Both the position numbers and the translations under genes were made by a program. Shown here piece after piece: positions 28,684 through 39,368 of a stretch of DNA of 64,000 nucleotides. Origin of the DNA: Algiphilus sp. (GTDB lineage: Bacteria > Pseudomonadota > Gammaproteobacteria > Nevskiales > Nevskiaceae); contig JALEHA010000197.1 in NCBI GenBank assembly GCA_022763315.1, forward strand, positions 60,581-124,580. Reading direction: 5' to 3'. The stretch's first letter is position 1, and each line of letters starts with the position of its first letter. The notes under the pieces were generated by a model. The model saw only the letters and a list, made by a program, of their open reading frames with translations. It searched no databases and was not told the DNA's origin.

Positions 28684-29643
28684 ATGAATCTGAATTATCT
28701 CGACTTTGAGCAGCCAATTGCGGAGCTGCAGCAGAAGATCGAGGACCTGCGCAATATGTCGGACGGCTCCCAGGTAAGTCTCTCCGAGGAAATCCAGCGG
28801 CTGGAGTCCAAGCAGCATCAGCTGACCGAGCAGATCTTCTCCAAACTCGAACCGTGGCAGGTCACACAGCTGGCGCGCCATCCACAACGGCCCTACGCCC
28901 TCGACTACATCCAGACGGTGTTCACCGACTGGGAGGAGCTGCACGGCGATCGCGCCTTTTCGGACGACCCCGCCATCGTCTCCGGCATCGCGCGGCTCGA
29001 CGGGCGTCCTGTGGTGGTGATCGGCCAGCAAAAGGGACGCGATGCCAAGGAGCGCATTCATCGCAACTTCGGTATGCCCATGCCCGAGGGCTATCGCAAG
29101 GCGCTGCGCCTGATGAAGATGGGCGAGAAGTTCTCGATGCCGGTGTTGACCTTCATCGATACGCCGGGCGCTTTCCCTGGCATCGGCGCCGAAGAGCGCA
29201 ATCAGTCGGAAGCCATCGCGCGCAATCTGTTCGAGCTTTCCCGGCTGCGCACGCCAGTCGTGGCCACCGTGATCGGTGAGGGCGGCTCCGGCGGGGCGCT
29301 GGCCATTGGCGTGGGCGATCATTTGATGATGCTGCAGCTGAGCATCTACTCGGTCATCTCGCCGGAAGGTTGTGCATCGATCCTGTTCAAGAGCGCCGAC
29401 CGCGCCCGCGACGCAGCGGAAGCGATGAAGGTCACGGCGCAGGATCTGCTCTCACTCAAGCTCATCGACGAGATCATTCCGGAACCGCTCGGTGGCGCGC
29501 ATCGAGATATGGACGCCATGTGCCACACCCTGCGCGAGCGTCTCGAGGCCAATGTGGATCGGCTGTGTCGCATGCCGGTCGCGCAGCTGGTGCAACAGCG
29601 GCAGGATCGCCTCATGCAATACGGTGTCTATCAGGAGGATTGA
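28684..29643 (+). CDS. accA: Acetyl-CoA carboxylase carboxyltransferase subunit alpha
   Basis: With AccD, transfers the carboxyl group from biotin carrier protein to acetyl-CoA, giving malonyl-CoA. 319 residues, the usual length. Recognised by the N-terminal [20 protein letters not shown], the [12 protein letters not shown] region and [20 protein letters not shown], part of the crotonase-fold active site. A GGGGGAGG ribosome binding site lies about 10 bases before the ATG. Confidence 0.98.
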   Translation: MNLNYLDFEQPIAELQQKIEDLRNMSDGSQVSLSEEIQRLESKQHQLTEQIFSKLEPWQVTQLARHPQRPYALDYIQTVFTDWEELHGDRAFSDDPAIVSGIARLDGRPVVVIGQQKGRDAKERIHRNFGMPMPEGYRKALRLMKMGEKFSMPVLTFIDTPGAFPGIGAEERNQSEAIARNLFELSRLRTPVVATVIGEGGSGGALAIGVGDHLMMLQLSIYSVISPEGCASILFKSADRARDAAEAMKVTAQDLLSLKLIDEIIPEPLGGAHRDMDAMCHTLRERLEANVDRLCRMPVAQLVQQRQDRLMQYGVYQED

Positions 29644-29680
29644 CGCGCCTGCCGAGGCCGCTTCGCCGGCCGTTGCGCGC

Positions 29681-30979
29681 GTGCTGACGAACTTGCAGGC
29701 GTCTGTCGCCGCGCTGCCGCCCCATGGCAGGATTTGGGTCGGATATAGCGGCGGTCCGGACTCTACCGCGCTGCTGCACGCTCTGCATCAACTGGTGCCA
29801 GAGCAATTGCACGCTGTGCATATCCACCACGGCCTGCGCCCTGAAGCGGATGATTGGGTGCGGCACTGCTCCGCTTTTGCAACGCGCTATGGCATTCCCT
29901 GGCATTGCGAACGCGTACAGGTTTCCCGAGGCGGCGCCGGTCTGGAGGGGGATGCGCGCCGCGCGCGGTACGCCGCCTGCCAGCGCCTGCTCAGCCCAGG
30001 CGATGTGCTGGGGGTTGCCCATCACGCCGACGACCAAGCGGAAACCATCCTGTTCCGGTTGTTGCGTGGCGGCGGAACGCAGGGCGTGGTCGGAATGCGC
30101 CGCTTGCGGGCGCTGGACGCCAACGGGCAGACCTGGCTGTGGCGACCGTTCCTCGATCTCTCTCGGGACAGCCTGCGCGCCTATTGCCAGGCGCAGGACC
30201 TGCCTTATGTCCGTGACCCGAGCAATTGCGAAGGCGACAACACCCGCGCACGGCTGCGACAGTTGCTTCCCGCCCTGGAGTCGATCGTGCCCGGCGCAGC
30301 CGCAGCCCTGCGCGCACACGCCGAGCAGTTGGATGCCCATCAGGAGCTGCAGACGGTGGATATCGCGCCGGTGCGCAATGCCAGGCTGCGCGACGGTGCT
30401 CTGGACGTCCGTGGCGTGCTGGCCTGGTCTGGTGCGCGCCGCCACGCGCTGTTGCGCAGCTATTTTCAGTGTCTCGGTATGACGCCCCCTGGACCGCGCT
30501 GGCTCGCCCATTGCGATGCCGAGCTGCTGGGCGCGGCCGAGGATGCCAAAGCGCGACTGCAGCTCCACGGGGACAGCGTGCTGCGCTTCGATCAGGCGCT
30601 CTGGGTTCTGCCGGCGCTGGAGGCGGTGCCGGCGGATTGGCACAGGGCGTGGCACGAGGCCGAGGCGTTGACGCTGCCCGGTGCGGCCGGAGTATTGCAG
30701 CGCACGCCGCGATGCCCACCGGTCGTGGAGGTGCGCTTCGTTGCACCCGGCGAACGGGTGCGCTTTTCACCGAAGGAGCGAACGCAGCGCCTCAAGCACC
30801 TGTTTCAGCGCCATCGCATTCCTCCCTGGCAACGTCAGCGAACGCCGGTGATCAGCGCTTCGGGCACGCTCTTGCAGGTGGGCGATTGGCCGGTGCGCAA
30901 GACCTCCGAAGGGGAACCTGCCGCCTATGTACGCTGGCTGCGCAAGGGCTGGCACAGACGACCGGGCGATCCCCGGTAA
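29681..30979 (+). CDS. tilS: tRNA(Ile)-lysidine synthetase
   Basis: Converts C34 of tRNA-Ile(CAU) to lysidine, changing its decoding from AUG to AUA. About 432 residues. The PP-loop motif is VGYSGGPDSTALLHAL near residue 25; HHADDQAETILFRLLRGGG follows, and the C-terminal domain (about 340-430) ends PVRKTSEGEPAAYVRWLRKG. The start is uncertain: GTG 29681 sits 37 bases after accA, while GTG 29624 in the same frame would overlap accA by 20 bases. Neither has a strong ribosome binding site. Confidence 0.94.
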   Translation: MLTNLQASVAALPPHGRIWVGYSGGPDSTALLHALHQLVPEQLHAVHIHHGLRPEADDWVRHCSAFATRYGIPWHCERVQVSRGGAGLEGDARRARYAACQRLLSPGDVLGVAHHADDQAETILFRLLRGGGTQGVVGMRRLRALDANGQTWLWRPFLDLSRDSLRAYCQAQDLPYVRDPSNCEGDNTRARLRQLLPALESIVPGAAAALRAHAEQLDAHQELQTVDIAPVRNARLRDGALDVRGVLAWSGARRHALLRSYFQCLGMTPPGPRWLAHCDAELLGAAEDAKARLQLHGDSVLRFDQALWVLPALEAVPADWHRAWHEAEALTLPGAAGVLQRTPRCPPVVEVRFVAPGERVRFSPKERTQRLKHLFQRHRIPPWQRQRTPVISASGTLLQVGDWPVRKTSEGEPAAYVRWLRKGWHRRPGDPR

Positions 30980-31012
30980 CGGGGCGGAGGGGGTCGGGAG
31001 AGGGCCTCGACG

Positions 31013-31021
31013 TGTTATCAT
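31013..31021 (+). promoter_or_regulatory. Possible extended -10 promoter for gyrA
   Basis: TGTTATCAT (31013-31021) matches an extended -10 (TGn then TATCAT), about 70 bases before the gyrA ATG. No good -35 box is seen 17 bases upstream, which is compatible with extended -10 promoters. The 110-base gap between tilS and gyrA has no other candidate. Confidence 0.4.
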
Positions 31022-31089
31022 GACGGCTTCGATTTTTCCCTCCCATCAGCGCGCCGCACCGCAGCGTTGTGGCGTGAAACAGGCTGAAT

Positions 31090-33717
31090 ATGACGGAGTT
31101 TGCCAAGGAAGTCCTGTCCATCAATCTCGAAGAGGAGATGCAGCGCTCCTATCTCGATTACGCCATGAGCGTGATCGTCGGGCGCGCACTTCCCGACGCA
31201 AGAGACGGTCTCAAACCGGTGCATCGCCGCGTGCTCTACGCGATGAAGGTGCTCGGCAACGACTACAACAAGCCGTACAAGAAATCCGCCCGCGTGGTCG
31301 GTGACGTCATTGGTAAATACCACCCGCACGGCGACTCGGCGGTGTACGACACCATCGTGCGCATGGCGCAGTCCTTCTCGATGCGCTATCTGCTGGTTGA
31401 CGGTCAGGGCAACTTCGGTTCCGTCGACGGCGATGCGCCGGCGGCAATGCGCTATACCGAGGTGCGCATGTCCCGGCTGGCGCACGAGATGCTGGCCGAT
31501 ATCGACCGCGAAACCGTGGACTTTGTCCCGAACTATGACGAGTCCGAGACCGAGCCGGCCGTTCTGCCCGCGCGCATCCCGCAGTTGCTGGTCAACGGCG
31601 CGGCGGGCATCGCGGTGGGTATGGCCACCAATATTCCGCCGCACAACCTGAGCGAGGTCATCGACGGTTGTGTCGCGCTGATCGATGATCCCGAACTCGA
31701 CCTCGCGGGGCTGATGGAGCACATCCCGGCGCCGGATTTCCCGACCGCCGGCTTGATTCTGGATGCCAACGGGCTGGCGGACGCCTACGCCACAGGCCGC
31801 GGCCGCATCGTATTGCGCGCCCGGACCGATATCGAGGACATCGGTTCGGATCGCCAGGCGCTGATCGTCAACGAATTGCCCTACCAGGTGAACAAGGCGC
31901 GGCTGCTCGAGCGCATCGCTGAGCTGGTCAAGGACAAGAAGGTCACCGGCATCTCCGAGATCCGCGATGAATCGGACAAGGAAGGCATGCGCATGGTGAT
32001 CGAGCTCAAGCGCGGCGAGAACGCCGAGGTCGTGCTCAACCACCTTTTCCAGCACACCCAGCTGCAGACGGTCTTTGGCATTAACATGGTGGCCCTCAAC
32101 GAGGGCCAGCCGCGCACCTTTGGGCTCAAGGAACTGCTCGAGATCTTCCTGCGCCATCGCCGCGAGGTGGTGACGCGGCGCACCCGTTATCTCCTACGTA
32201 AAGCGCGCGAGCGGGCGCACGGCTTGGAAGGTCTGACCGTCGCGCTGGCGAACATCGACGAAGTGATCGCTTGCATCCGTCGCGCCGCCACGCCGGCCGA
32301 TGCCAAGGCGGAACTGCTGTCGCGGGTGTGGCGGCCCGGTCAGGTGGTGGGCATGCTCGAACGCGCCGGCGCTGACGCCTCCAAGCCCGATGGTTTGAGT
32401 CCGGGCCTCGGGCTGCAGGCCGATGGCTACCATCTCTCCGAGGCCCAGGTACAGGCCATCCTCGACATGCGCCTGCAGCGACTGACCGCGCTAGAGCAGG
32501 ACAAGATCATCGAGGAGTACAGCCAGATCCTCGAGGCTATTGGCGAGTACCTCGCCATTCTCGGCTCCGATGCGCGCCTGCTGGAAGTGATCCGCGAGGA
32601 ACTGCTGGAGGTCAAGGAGCAGTTCGGCGACGGGCGGCGCACCGAGATTTCGGACGACGCGGTCTACATCAACCGCGAAGACCTCGTGGTGCCGCAGGAC
32701 ATGGTGGTAACGCTCTCGCATGAAGGCTATGTCAAGAGCCAACCGCTGACCGAGTACCAGGCACAACGACGCGGTGGACGCGGGCGCATGGCCGCCGGCA
32801 CCAAGAATGAGGATTTCATCGACCGCCTATGGGTGGCACACAGTCACGACACGCTGCTGTGCTTCTCCTCGGCCGGCAAGGTCTACCGCCTGCGCGTCTT
32901 CGAACTGCCGGAAGGTTCGCGGGGCGCGCGTGGTCGGCCCTTCGTCAATCTGCTGCCGCTGGAAAGCGACGAGCGCATCTCCGCCGTGCTGGCGGTGCAG
33001 AGCTTTGACCAGGGCGGCTCGGTATTCATGGCTACCCGCCGCGGCACCGTCAAGAAGACGCCACTGGCGGCCTTCTCCAATATCCGCAGCAACGGCATCA
33101 TCGCGGTCGATCTGCGTGCCGATGACGCGCTGGTGGGGGTGACCCTGACCGGCGGCAACGACGACATCCTGCTGATCTCGAGCACCGGTCGCGCCATTCG
33201 CTTCAACGAGGGCGATGTGCGCAGCATGGGCCGGGGCGCCACCGGCGTCCGCGGCATGCGCCTGATCGGCGATGAAGGCGGCGCGGATGGCGATGGTCAT
33301 GCGCGTGTCATTGCCTTGCTGCAGGCTGACGAGGGTGATGTCTTGACCATTTCCGAATACGGCTTCGGCAAGCGTACTGCCGTGGCTGACTTCCCGCTGC
33401 GTGGCCGCGGCGGGCAGGGCGTCATCGCCCAGCGACTGACCGAGAAGAGCGGCGAGCTGATTGGTGCCATCCAGGTCCAGGATGACCACGAGGTCATGCT
33501 GGTTTCGCATGCCGGCAACCTGATCCGCGTCTCGGCCAGTGAGATTCGCACACTGGGTCGCAATACCCAGGGGGTGCGAATTGTGCGCCCGGTCGCAGGT
33601 GACCGGTTGATGGGCGTTGATCGCGTTGCGCCGGAGGACGGAGCGGAAGAGGATAGCGATCCATCCGTCTCCGAACAGGGCGCCGCTGCACCGTCCGACC
33701 CATCCACATCCGAATAA
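31090..33717 (+). CDS. gyrA: DNA gyrase subunit A
   Basis: Breaks and rejoins DNA in the gyrase A2B2 complex that introduces negative supercoils. 875 residues, as in E. coli. The catalytic Tyr122 is in AAMRYTE and numbering matches E. coli in this region. The quinolone-resistance-determining segment reads [11 protein letters not shown] with Ser83 and Asp87, the susceptible-type residues. The C-terminal pinwheel contains the GyrA-box-like [10 protein letters not shown] (QRRGGRG). The tail after about 845 is acidic and Ser/Pro-rich. Followed 15 bases later by serC. Confidence 0.98.
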   Translation: MTEFAKEVLSINLEEEMQRSYLDYAMSVIVGRALPDARDGLKPVHRRVLYAMKVLGNDYNKPYKKSARVVGDVIGKYHPHGDSAVYDTIVRMAQSFSMRYLLVDGQGNFGSVDGDAPAAMRYTEVRMSRLAHEMLADIDRETVDFVPNYDESETEPAVLPARIPQLLVNGAAGIAVGMATNIPPHNLSEVIDGCVALIDDPELDLAGLMEHIPAPDFPTAGLILDANGLADAYATGRGRIVLRARTDIEDIGSDRQALIVNELPYQVNKARLLERIAELVKDKKVTGISEIRDESDKEGMRMVIELKRGENAEVVLNHLFQHTQLQTVFGINMVALNEGQPRTFGLKELLEIFLRHRREVVTRRTRYLLRKARERAHGLEGLTVALANIDEVIACIRRAATPADAKAELLSRVWRPGQVVGMLERAGADASKPDGLSPGLGLQADGYHLSEAQVQAILDMRLQRLTALEQDKIIEEYSQILEAIGEYLAILGSDARLLEVIREELLEVKEQFGDGRRTEISDDAVYINREDLVVPQDMVVTLSHEGYVKSQPLTEYQAQRRGGRGRMAAGTKNEDFIDRLWVAHSHDTLLCFSSAGKVYRLRVFELPEGSRGARGRPFVNLLPLESDERISAVLAVQSFDQGGSVFMATRRGTVKKTPLAAFSNIRSNGIIAVDLRADDALVGVTLTGGNDDILLISSTGRAIRFNEGDVRSMGRGATGVRGMRLIGDEGGADGDGHARVIALLQADEGDVLTISEYGFGKRTAVADFPLRGRGGQGVIAQRLTEKSGELIGAIQVQDDHEVMLVSHAGNLIRVSASEIRTLGRNTQGVRIVRPVAGDRLMGVDRVAPEDGAEEDSDPSVSEQGAAAPSDPSTSE

Positions 33718-33732
33718 ATCATAGGGAGAACC

Positions 33733-34815
33733 ATGTCCCGAGTTTTCAACTTCAGCGCCGGTCCGGCGACCCTGCCGGAGGCCGTTCTGGAACAGGTCCG
33801 TGATGATCTGCTCGACTGGCGCGGCAACGGCATGTCCGTGATGGAGATGTCGCATCGCGACAAGGCCTTCATGTCGATCGCCGAAGAAGCCGAAGCCGAT
33901 CTGCGCAAGCTGCTCAACGTGCCGGATAACTACAAGGTCCTGTTCCTGCAGGGCGGCGCCACCGGTCAGTTCGCCTTTGTCCCACTCAACCTGATGCCGG
34001 AAGGGGGATCGGCCGACTACGTCGTCACGGGCTCCTGGGGCAAGAAGGCGATCAAGGAAGCGGCCAAGTACGGCACCGCCAATACGGCGGCGCGGCCAGC
34101 GGACGATGTGTTCAACCACATTCCGGCGCGCAGCGAATGGAAGCTGGACCCCAAGGCCAGCTATGTGCACTACACGCCGAATGAGACCATTGAGGGCGTG
34201 GAATTCCATCAGGCGCCGAATGTGGGTGAGGTGCCTCTGGTTGGGGACTTCTCGTCCACCATCCTGTCGCGCCCGGTCAATGTCGCGCAGCACGGCGTGA
34301 TCTACGCCGGTGCGCAGAAGAACGCCGGCCCCGCGGGCCTCACTATGGTGATCGTGCGCGATGACCTGATCGGCAACGCGCGCGCCAGCACACCCTCGAT
34401 CTTCGACTACAAGGCGGTGGCCGAGGCCGATTCCATGCTCAACACGCCGCCGTGCTTTGCCTGGTATGTGAGCGGGCTGGTATTCAAGTGGCTGCTGGAT
34501 CAGGGCGGTTTGGACGCGATGGCCGAGCGCAATCACCGCAAGGCGCAGATGCTGTACGACTACATCGACAGCGAGCCCTTCTACGCCAACCCGGTGGCGC
34601 CGGCCGACCGTTCCTGGATGAACGTCACCTTCACCATGGCCAATGCGGAGCTGGACAAGCCCTTCATCGAAGGCGCGACCAAGGCCGGCATGCCGGGGCT
34701 GAAAGGGCACCGTTCCGTGGGCGGCATGCGCGCCAGTATCTACAACGCCATGCCCGAGGTCGGCGTGCAGTCGCTCATCGACTACATGAAGGAATTCGTT
34801 CGGCAGCACGGCTAA
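33733..34815 (+). CDS. serC: Phosphoserine aminotransferase
   Basis: PLP enzyme that transaminates 3-phosphohydroxypyruvate to phosphoserine, and also acts in pyridoxal phosphate synthesis. 360 residues. Family start VFNFSAGPATLPEAVLEQV, and the PLP-lysine region VIYAGAQKNAGPAGLTMVIV. A GGGAGAA ribosome binding site lies 4 bases before the ATG. gyrA-serC adjacency is conserved in Pseudomonas-like bacteria; serA follows here. Confidence 0.97.
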   Translation: MSRVFNFSAGPATLPEAVLEQVRDDLLDWRGNGMSVMEMSHRDKAFMSIAEEAEADLRKLLNVPDNYKVLFLQGGATGQFAFVPLNLMPEGGSADYVVTGSWGKKAIKEAAKYGTANTAARPADDVFNHIPARSEWKLDPKASYVHYTPNETIEGVEFHQAPNVGEVPLVGDFSSTILSRPVNVAQHGVIYAGAQKNAGPAGLTMVIVRDDLIGNARASTPSIFDYKAVAEADSMLNTPPCFAWYVSGLVFKWLLDQGGLDAMAERNHRKAQMLYDYIDSEPFYANPVAPADRSWMNVTFTMANAELDKPFIEGATKAGMPGLKGHRSVGGMRASIYNAMPEVGVQSLIDYMKEFVRQHG

Positions 34816-34898
34816 CTCAAGACGTTGTCGTGCCGCAACGGCTGTGTTGACCGCATTCAGCACCACCCCCATTCGAATCAAGAGGTTTGCCTAACTCC

Positions 34899-36065
34899 AT
34901 GTACCGCATTCAAACGCTGAACAACATCTCGCCCCGCGGCCTCGAGCATCTGCCGCGCGAGCGCTATGAGGTGGCCAGCGAGATCAATGACCCCGATGCC
35001 ATCCTCGTGCGCTCCTTCAAGATGCACGACATGGACATCCCCAAGACCGTGCGCGCCATCGGCCGCGCCGGCGCCGGTACCAACAACATCCCGGTGGATG
35101 TTATGAGCGAACGCGGCGTACCCGTGTTCAACGCCCCTGGCGCCAATGCCAATGCCGTCAAGGAATTGGTCATTGCCGGCATGCTGATGGCAGCCCGCAA
35201 TATCGCGCCCGCCATCCGCTTCGTGGACAGCGTCGACGCCGACGATTCCAAGGTCATTGAGGACGGCAAGAAGAAATTTGCCGGCTTCGAGCTGCCGGGG
35301 CGGAGCCTCGGCATCGTCGGTCTGGGCGCCATCGGCGTGCGTGTCGCCAACTCCGCCCACGACCTGGGTATGGAAGTGACCGGCTTCGATCCGAAGATCA
35401 GCGTCGACAACGCCTGGCGTCTGTCGGCCGGCGTCAACCAGGCCACCACGGTCGATGAGCTGTGTGCAAAGTCCCAGTTCCTGACCGTGCACGTGCCGCT
35501 GATCGACGCCACCAAGGGCCTGATCAGCGCCGAGCGCATTCGCTCAATGCCCAAGGACAGCGTCATCCTGAACTTCGCTCGCGGTGGCATCGTGGACGAG
35601 GATGCCGTTTTGGAAGCGCTCGACAGTGGCCATCTGCACGCCTATGTCTGCGACTTCCCGTCGAACAAGCTGAAGGCGCACGCCAAGGTCATCGCACTGC
35701 CGCATCTTGGCGCGTCCACCGGGGAAGCCGAGGAGAACTGCGCGATCATGGTGGCGCGGCAGATCCGCGATTTCCTCGAGAACGGCAATGTCACCAATTC
35801 GGTGAATTTCCCTGAATCGGTGTTGCCGCGTGTCGAGAACGAGCCGCGACTCTGCATCGCCAATGCCAACGTGCCCAATATGGTGGGTCAGATGACCAGC
35901 CTGCTCGCTAAGCACAATCTCAACATCACGGACATGCTCAACAAGTCGCGTGGCAACGTGGCCTACACGATGGTCGATGTCGACTCGGAGATTCCACAGT
36001 CCGTGGCCGATGAACTGATGGGCATCGAAGGCGTGCTTTCGGTGCGTCTGCTGCCGGCTGCCTGA
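34899..36065 (+). CDS. serA: D-3-phosphoglycerate dehydrogenase (short form with ACT domain)
   Basis: First step of serine synthesis: oxidises 3-phosphoglycerate with NAD+. 388 residues from ATG 34899. The NAD-binding motif is LGIVGLGAIGVRVANSAHDLG; the catalytic Arg, Glu and His are expected in the conserved FARGGIVDEDAV and LPHLGASTGEAEENC segments. The C-terminal ACT domain (about 318-388) likely binds serine for feedback. TTG 34887 in frame is a weaker start. Its last base is shared with the pheA ATG. Presence of serA between serC and pheA completes the phosphorylated serine pathway to phosphoserine. Confidence 0.95.
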   Translation: MYRIQTLNNISPRGLEHLPRERYEVASEINDPDAILVRSFKMHDMDIPKTVRAIGRAGAGTNNIPVDVMSERGVPVFNAPGANANAVKELVIAGMLMAARNIAPAIRFVDSVDADDSKVIEDGKKKFAGFELPGRSLGIVGLGAIGVRVANSAHDLGMEVTGFDPKISVDNAWRLSAGVNQATTVDELCAKSQFLTVHVPLIDATKGLISAERIRSMPKDSVILNFARGGIVDEDAVLEALDSGHLHAYVCDFPSNKLKAHAKVIALPHLGASTGEAEENCAIMVARQIRDFLENGNVTNSVNFPESVLPRVENEPRLCIANANVPNMVGQMTSLLAKHNLNITDMLNKSRGNVAYTMVDVDSEIPQSVADELMGIEGVLSVRLLPAA

Positions 36066-37171
36066 TGAACGACGACCGCCTGGGCGCCGCGCGCGCGCGC
36101 ATTGATGCGCTGGATGCCGAAATCCAGCAACGGATCGTGGAGCGCGCGCGCGTCGCACAGGAGGTGCGCGACATCAAGCGCGACGCCGGCGATCTGTCCG
36201 ACCATTACCGCCCGGCGCGGGAAGCCCAGGTACTGACGCGGGCTGTCGAGCGCAATCACGCCCTCGAAAGCCCGCTATCGGATCAAGCGATCTCCAGCAT
36301 CATGCGCGAGATCATGTCGGCTTGTCTGGCGCTGGAAACACCGCTGTCGGTGTCGTACCTAGGACCGGAGGGGACCTACACGCAGTCGGCGGTGTACAAG
36401 CACTTCGGCCACCAGGTCGAAACGCGCGTAGCACCCGCCATCGACGACATCTTCCGCGATGTGGAGTCCGGCACGGCCTCCTACGGGGTGGTGCCGGTCG
36501 AGAACTCGACCGAGGGTGTGGTGTCCAGCACCCTGGATCTGCTGCTTGCCACGCCGCTGTCGATCTGCGGTGAAGTGATGCTGCCGGTGCACCATCACCT
36601 GCTGTCGGTGCACGAGAGCATGGAGCGCATCGATGTGGTCTATGCCCATCCACAATCCTTCGCGCAGTGCCGCCGTTGGCTGGATGGCAATCTGCCCAAC
36701 ACGCCACGCGAGCCGATGCCGAGCAACGGCGCGGCGGCGCGCCGGGTGGCCGAAACCAAGCGCGGTGCGGCCATTGCCAGCGCTGCCGCTGGCGTGCTCT
36801 ATGGGCTCAACGCGCTGGCCGCCAATATTGAGGATGACCCGAACAACACGACGCGATTCCTCGTTATCGGCCGGCAGCAGCCCGAGCCGACCGGCGCCGA
36901 TCGGACTTCGATCGTCTGTTCCGCGCCGCAGGGCGGGGAACCGGGGGCACTGTTCTCGCTGCTCGAGCCTTTCGCCAAGGCTGGGGTCAATCTCAGCAAA
37001 ATCGAGTCGCGTCCCAGTCGACGGGCAGCTTGGGATTACAATTTCTATCTCGACCTGGACGGCCACCAGGCCGATCCGACGGTGGCCGCGGTCATAGATG
37101 ACGTACGCAGCCGCTCCGCTTTCTTCAAGATTCTTGGATCCTATCCGCGCGCCAGCCAGCAAAACGGCTGA
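36065..37171 (+). CDS. pheA: Bifunctional chorismate mutase/prephenate dehydratase
   Basis: Makes prephenate from chorismate and then phenylpyruvate for phenylalanine synthesis. 368 residues. AroQ-type mutase domain (about 1-90; ARIDALDAEIQQRIVERARV), dehydratase domain (about 95-275; SYLGPEGTYTQSAVYKHFG, and PNNTTRFLVIG), and a C-terminal ACT domain with the feedback motif KIESRPSR. ATG 36065 overlaps the serA stop by one base. A 172-base gap follows before hisC. Confidence 0.97.
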   Translation: MNDDRLGAARARIDALDAEIQQRIVERARVAQEVRDIKRDAGDLSDHYRPAREAQVLTRAVERNHALESPLSDQAISSIMREIMSACLALETPLSVSYLGPEGTYTQSAVYKHFGHQVETRVAPAIDDIFRDVESGTASYGVVPVENSTEGVVSSTLDLLLATPLSICGEVMLPVHHHLLSVHESMERIDVVYAHPQSFAQCRRWLDGNLPNTPREPMPSNGAAARRVAETKRGAAIASAAAGVLYGLNALAANIEDDPNNTTRFLVIGRQQPEPTGADRTSIVCSAPQGGEPGALFSLLEPFAKAGVNLSKIESRPSRRAAWDYNFYLDLDGHQADPTVAAVIDDVRSRSAFFKILGSYPRASQQNG

Positions 37172-37343
37172 GCGCGTGCGCTGTACCGCGTCGGGTTCAA
37201 GCCCTCGTCGCGGTGGCTTTGGACGCATAATGCGAGGCTTTGTCGGGTGCTGGGCGCCACCCGCATCAGGACGCGCCCCGGTCGCGGGAGCCGCCGTGTC
37301 GTGCGGTCTTCCTCGGCAACCCCCACTTTGACGACGGAATACG

Positions 37344-38486
37344 ATGGCTGAACCTGCCTATTTTGATCGTGTGCCGGCCGGTATCCGCGGTCTCGCGCCC
37401 TACCAGCCGGGAATGCCCATCGACGAGCTGCGCCGGCGCATGGGCGTGGCGGACGTGATCAAGCTTGCGTCCAACGAGAATCCGCTGGGATGCAGTGCGT
37501 CCGTGCACGAGGCCATCCGTCACCCCGGCTCGTTGGCGCTGTATCCGGACGGCGGTGGCTTTGCCCTCAAGGCCAAGCTGGCCGCCTTTCACGATGTCAG
37601 CCCGGAACAGATCACCCTCGGCAACGGCTCGAATGATCTGCTGGAATTCGTCGCCCGCGTCTTTCTCGGTCCCGGTCGCGCGGCCATGTATTCCCAGCAC
37701 GCCTTTGCGGTCTATCCCCTGGCGACGGCCGCGCAGAATGCCCCAGCCATCGAGGTGCCAGCGCGTCCGGCGGATGCCGCGGACGCCTACGGCCATGACC
37801 TGGAAGGATTCGCCCGCGCTCTGAACGAGGATGTGGCCGTGGTCTTCGTGGCCAATCCGAACAATCCCACCGGGACCTGCCTGCCGGCGGGACAGTTTGC
37901 CGCCTTCATGCAAGAGGTGCCCGCGAAGACCATCGTCGTGCTCGACGAAGCCTATTGGGATTATCAGGCGCCGGAAACGCGGCCGGACATTAACGCGCTG
38001 CTGGCGCGCTATCCGAATCTGCTGGTCACGCGCACCTTTTCCAAGATCTACGGCCTAGCGGCCTTGCGTCTGGGCTATGGACTGTCGCATCCCGACCTTG
38101 CGGACCTCCTCAATCGTGTCCGGCAACCCTTCAACAACAACACGCTTGCCCTGTTGGCAGGGGAGGCAGCGCTCGATGATCAGGCCTTTGTTGAGGCATC
38201 CGTCGCGCTCAACGCGCGCGAGCGAAGCCGTCTGCACGAGGCCTTCCTTGCGCGTGGGCTCGGTGTGCTGGACTCGCACGCCAACTTCCTGGCGGTGGAC
38301 TGCGGCCGCGACGCGGCGCCGATCCATCAGGGCCTGCTCGCATCCGGTGTCATCGTGCGCCCCATGGCCAGCTACGCGATGCCGCACTTCCTGCGCATTA
38401 CGGTGGGTACGGCTGAGCAGAATGATCGCCTGCTGCAGGCGCTGGATGTGGTTCTGGCAAAAGCGCCCGCCAGCACCGAGGCATGA
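37344..38486 (+). CDS. hisC: Histidinol-phosphate/aromatic aminotransferase
   Basis: PLP aminotransferase, fold type I, 380 residues, of the HisC2 branch. The PLP lysine lies in TRTFSKIYGLAALRLGYG; substrate and cofactor segments include VANPNNPTGTC and VLDEAYWDYQ. Placed between pheA and tyrA, it may serve mainly as an aromatic aminotransferase for phenylpyruvate or prephenate; that is inference from context, and histidinol-phosphate activity is also possible. Stop overlaps tyrA by 4 bases. A CATAAT (37226-37231) in the upstream gap has no matching -35. Confidence 0.93.
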   Translation: MAEPAYFDRVPAGIRGLAPYQPGMPIDELRRRMGVADVIKLASNENPLGCSASVHEAIRHPGSLALYPDGGGFALKAKLAAFHDVSPEQITLGNGSNDLLEFVARVFLGPGRAAMYSQHAFAVYPLATAAQNAPAIEVPARPADAADAYGHDLEGFARALNEDVAVVFVANPNNPTGTCLPAGQFAAFMQEVPAKTIVVLDEAYWDYQAPETRPDINALLARYPNLLVTRTFSKIYGLAALRLGYGLSHPDLADLLNRVRQPFNNNTLALLAGEAALDDQAFVEASVALNARERSRLHEAFLARGLGVLDSHANFLAVDCGRDAAPIHQGLLASGVIVRPMASYAMPHFLRITVGTAEQNDRLLQALDVVLAKAPASTEA

Positions 38487-39367
38487 CAGTCCCCGCGCGC
38501 ATCGCCATCGTTGGACTGGGCCTGATCGGCGCATCACTCGCGCGCGCGCTGAAGGCGTGTACCGAGGCGCCGTATCTCATCGGCTGTGACCAGGACGCGG
38601 GTTCGGTAGAGAAGGCGCAGGCGCTCGGCTATATCGACCAAGGGGCGGACTCGGTGACCGCGGCCGCGCGGAGCGCTGACTGCGTCGTGATCGCAACGCC
38701 GGTGCGCAGTATTGCGGCTATCGTCGAAGAGGCCCTGCGGGCGGCACCGACGGGGGTCGTGACGGATACCGGCAGCGTCAAGGGCAGCATTCTGCTGCGC
38801 CTGCAGAAACGCGGGATCCCACTGACGCGCTTCGTGCCAGGGCATCCGGTGGCGGGCAGCGAACGCTTCGGTGTGGAGGCAGCGGATGTCGAACTCTTCC
38901 GCAACCGTCGCGTGATCCTCACGCCGCAGCCCTCTACCGATGACGATGCCACCAAGGCGGTTGAGGCTCTCTGGCAGGCTGTGGGCGCCCAGGTAGAGCA
39001 GATGGGCGCGGCGCATCACGATGAAGTGCTTGCCGCCACCAGTCATCTGCCGCACGTACTGGCCTATGCCCTGGTCGACTGTCTGGCGGGCATGGAGGAT
39101 CGCCGCGAACTCTTCGCCTACGCTGCTGGCGGTTTCCGCGACTTCACACGGATTGCCTCCAGCAGTCCGGAGATGTGGCGTGACATCCTGCTCGACAACC
39201 GCGAGGTGCTGGACGGCACCATCAGCGCCTTTGAACACACTTTGGCGCAGTTGCGCAGCGACCTGCGCAATGCGGATGACAAAGCGGTGCTGGCGACGTT
39301 GCAGCGGGCACGGTCGGCGCGCGAGCGCTTCCTGTCCTTGCTGGAACACGCTCCCAACGAGGTCTGA
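38483..39367 (+). CDS. tyrA: Prephenate/arogenate dehydrogenase
   Basis: Oxidative decarboxylation of prephenate (or arogenate) with NAD(P)+ toward tyrosine. 294 residues. Dinucleotide-binding motif IAIVGLGLIGASLARALKAC, VVIATPVRSIAAIV, and the catalytic-His motif PGHPVAGSERFGVEAA. No chorismate mutase or ACT domain. In Pseudomonas TyrA is fused to AroA; here the genes are separate, with the aroA ATG 1 base after the tyrA stop, consistent with either recent fission or the pre-fusion state. Confidence 0.95.
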   Translation: MTVPARIAIVGLGLIGASLARALKACTEAPYLIGCDQDAGSVEKAQALGYIDQGADSVTAAARSADCVVIATPVRSIAAIVEEALRAAPTGVVTDTGSVKGSILLRLQKRGIPLTRFVPGHPVAGSERFGVEAADVELFRNRRVILTPQPSTDDDATKAVEALWQAVGAQVEQMGAAHHDEVLAATSHLPHVLAYALVDCLAGMEDRRELFAYAAGGFRDFTRIASSSPEMWRDILLDNREVLDGTISAFEHTLAQLRSDLRNADDKAVLATLQRARSARERFLSLLEHAPNEV

Positions 39368-39368
39368 C

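Noticed and set aside
30971..30984. CCCCG/CGGGG mini-hairpin at the tilS stop as a terminator
   Set aside because: Only five base pairs and no U-run; too weak to support.
32827..34881. Long minus-strand open frame (about 684 codons) opposite gyrA and serC
   Set aside because: Codon-phase artefact of GC-rich genes; no family motifs, no start signals, and the plus strand holds two well-supported genes.
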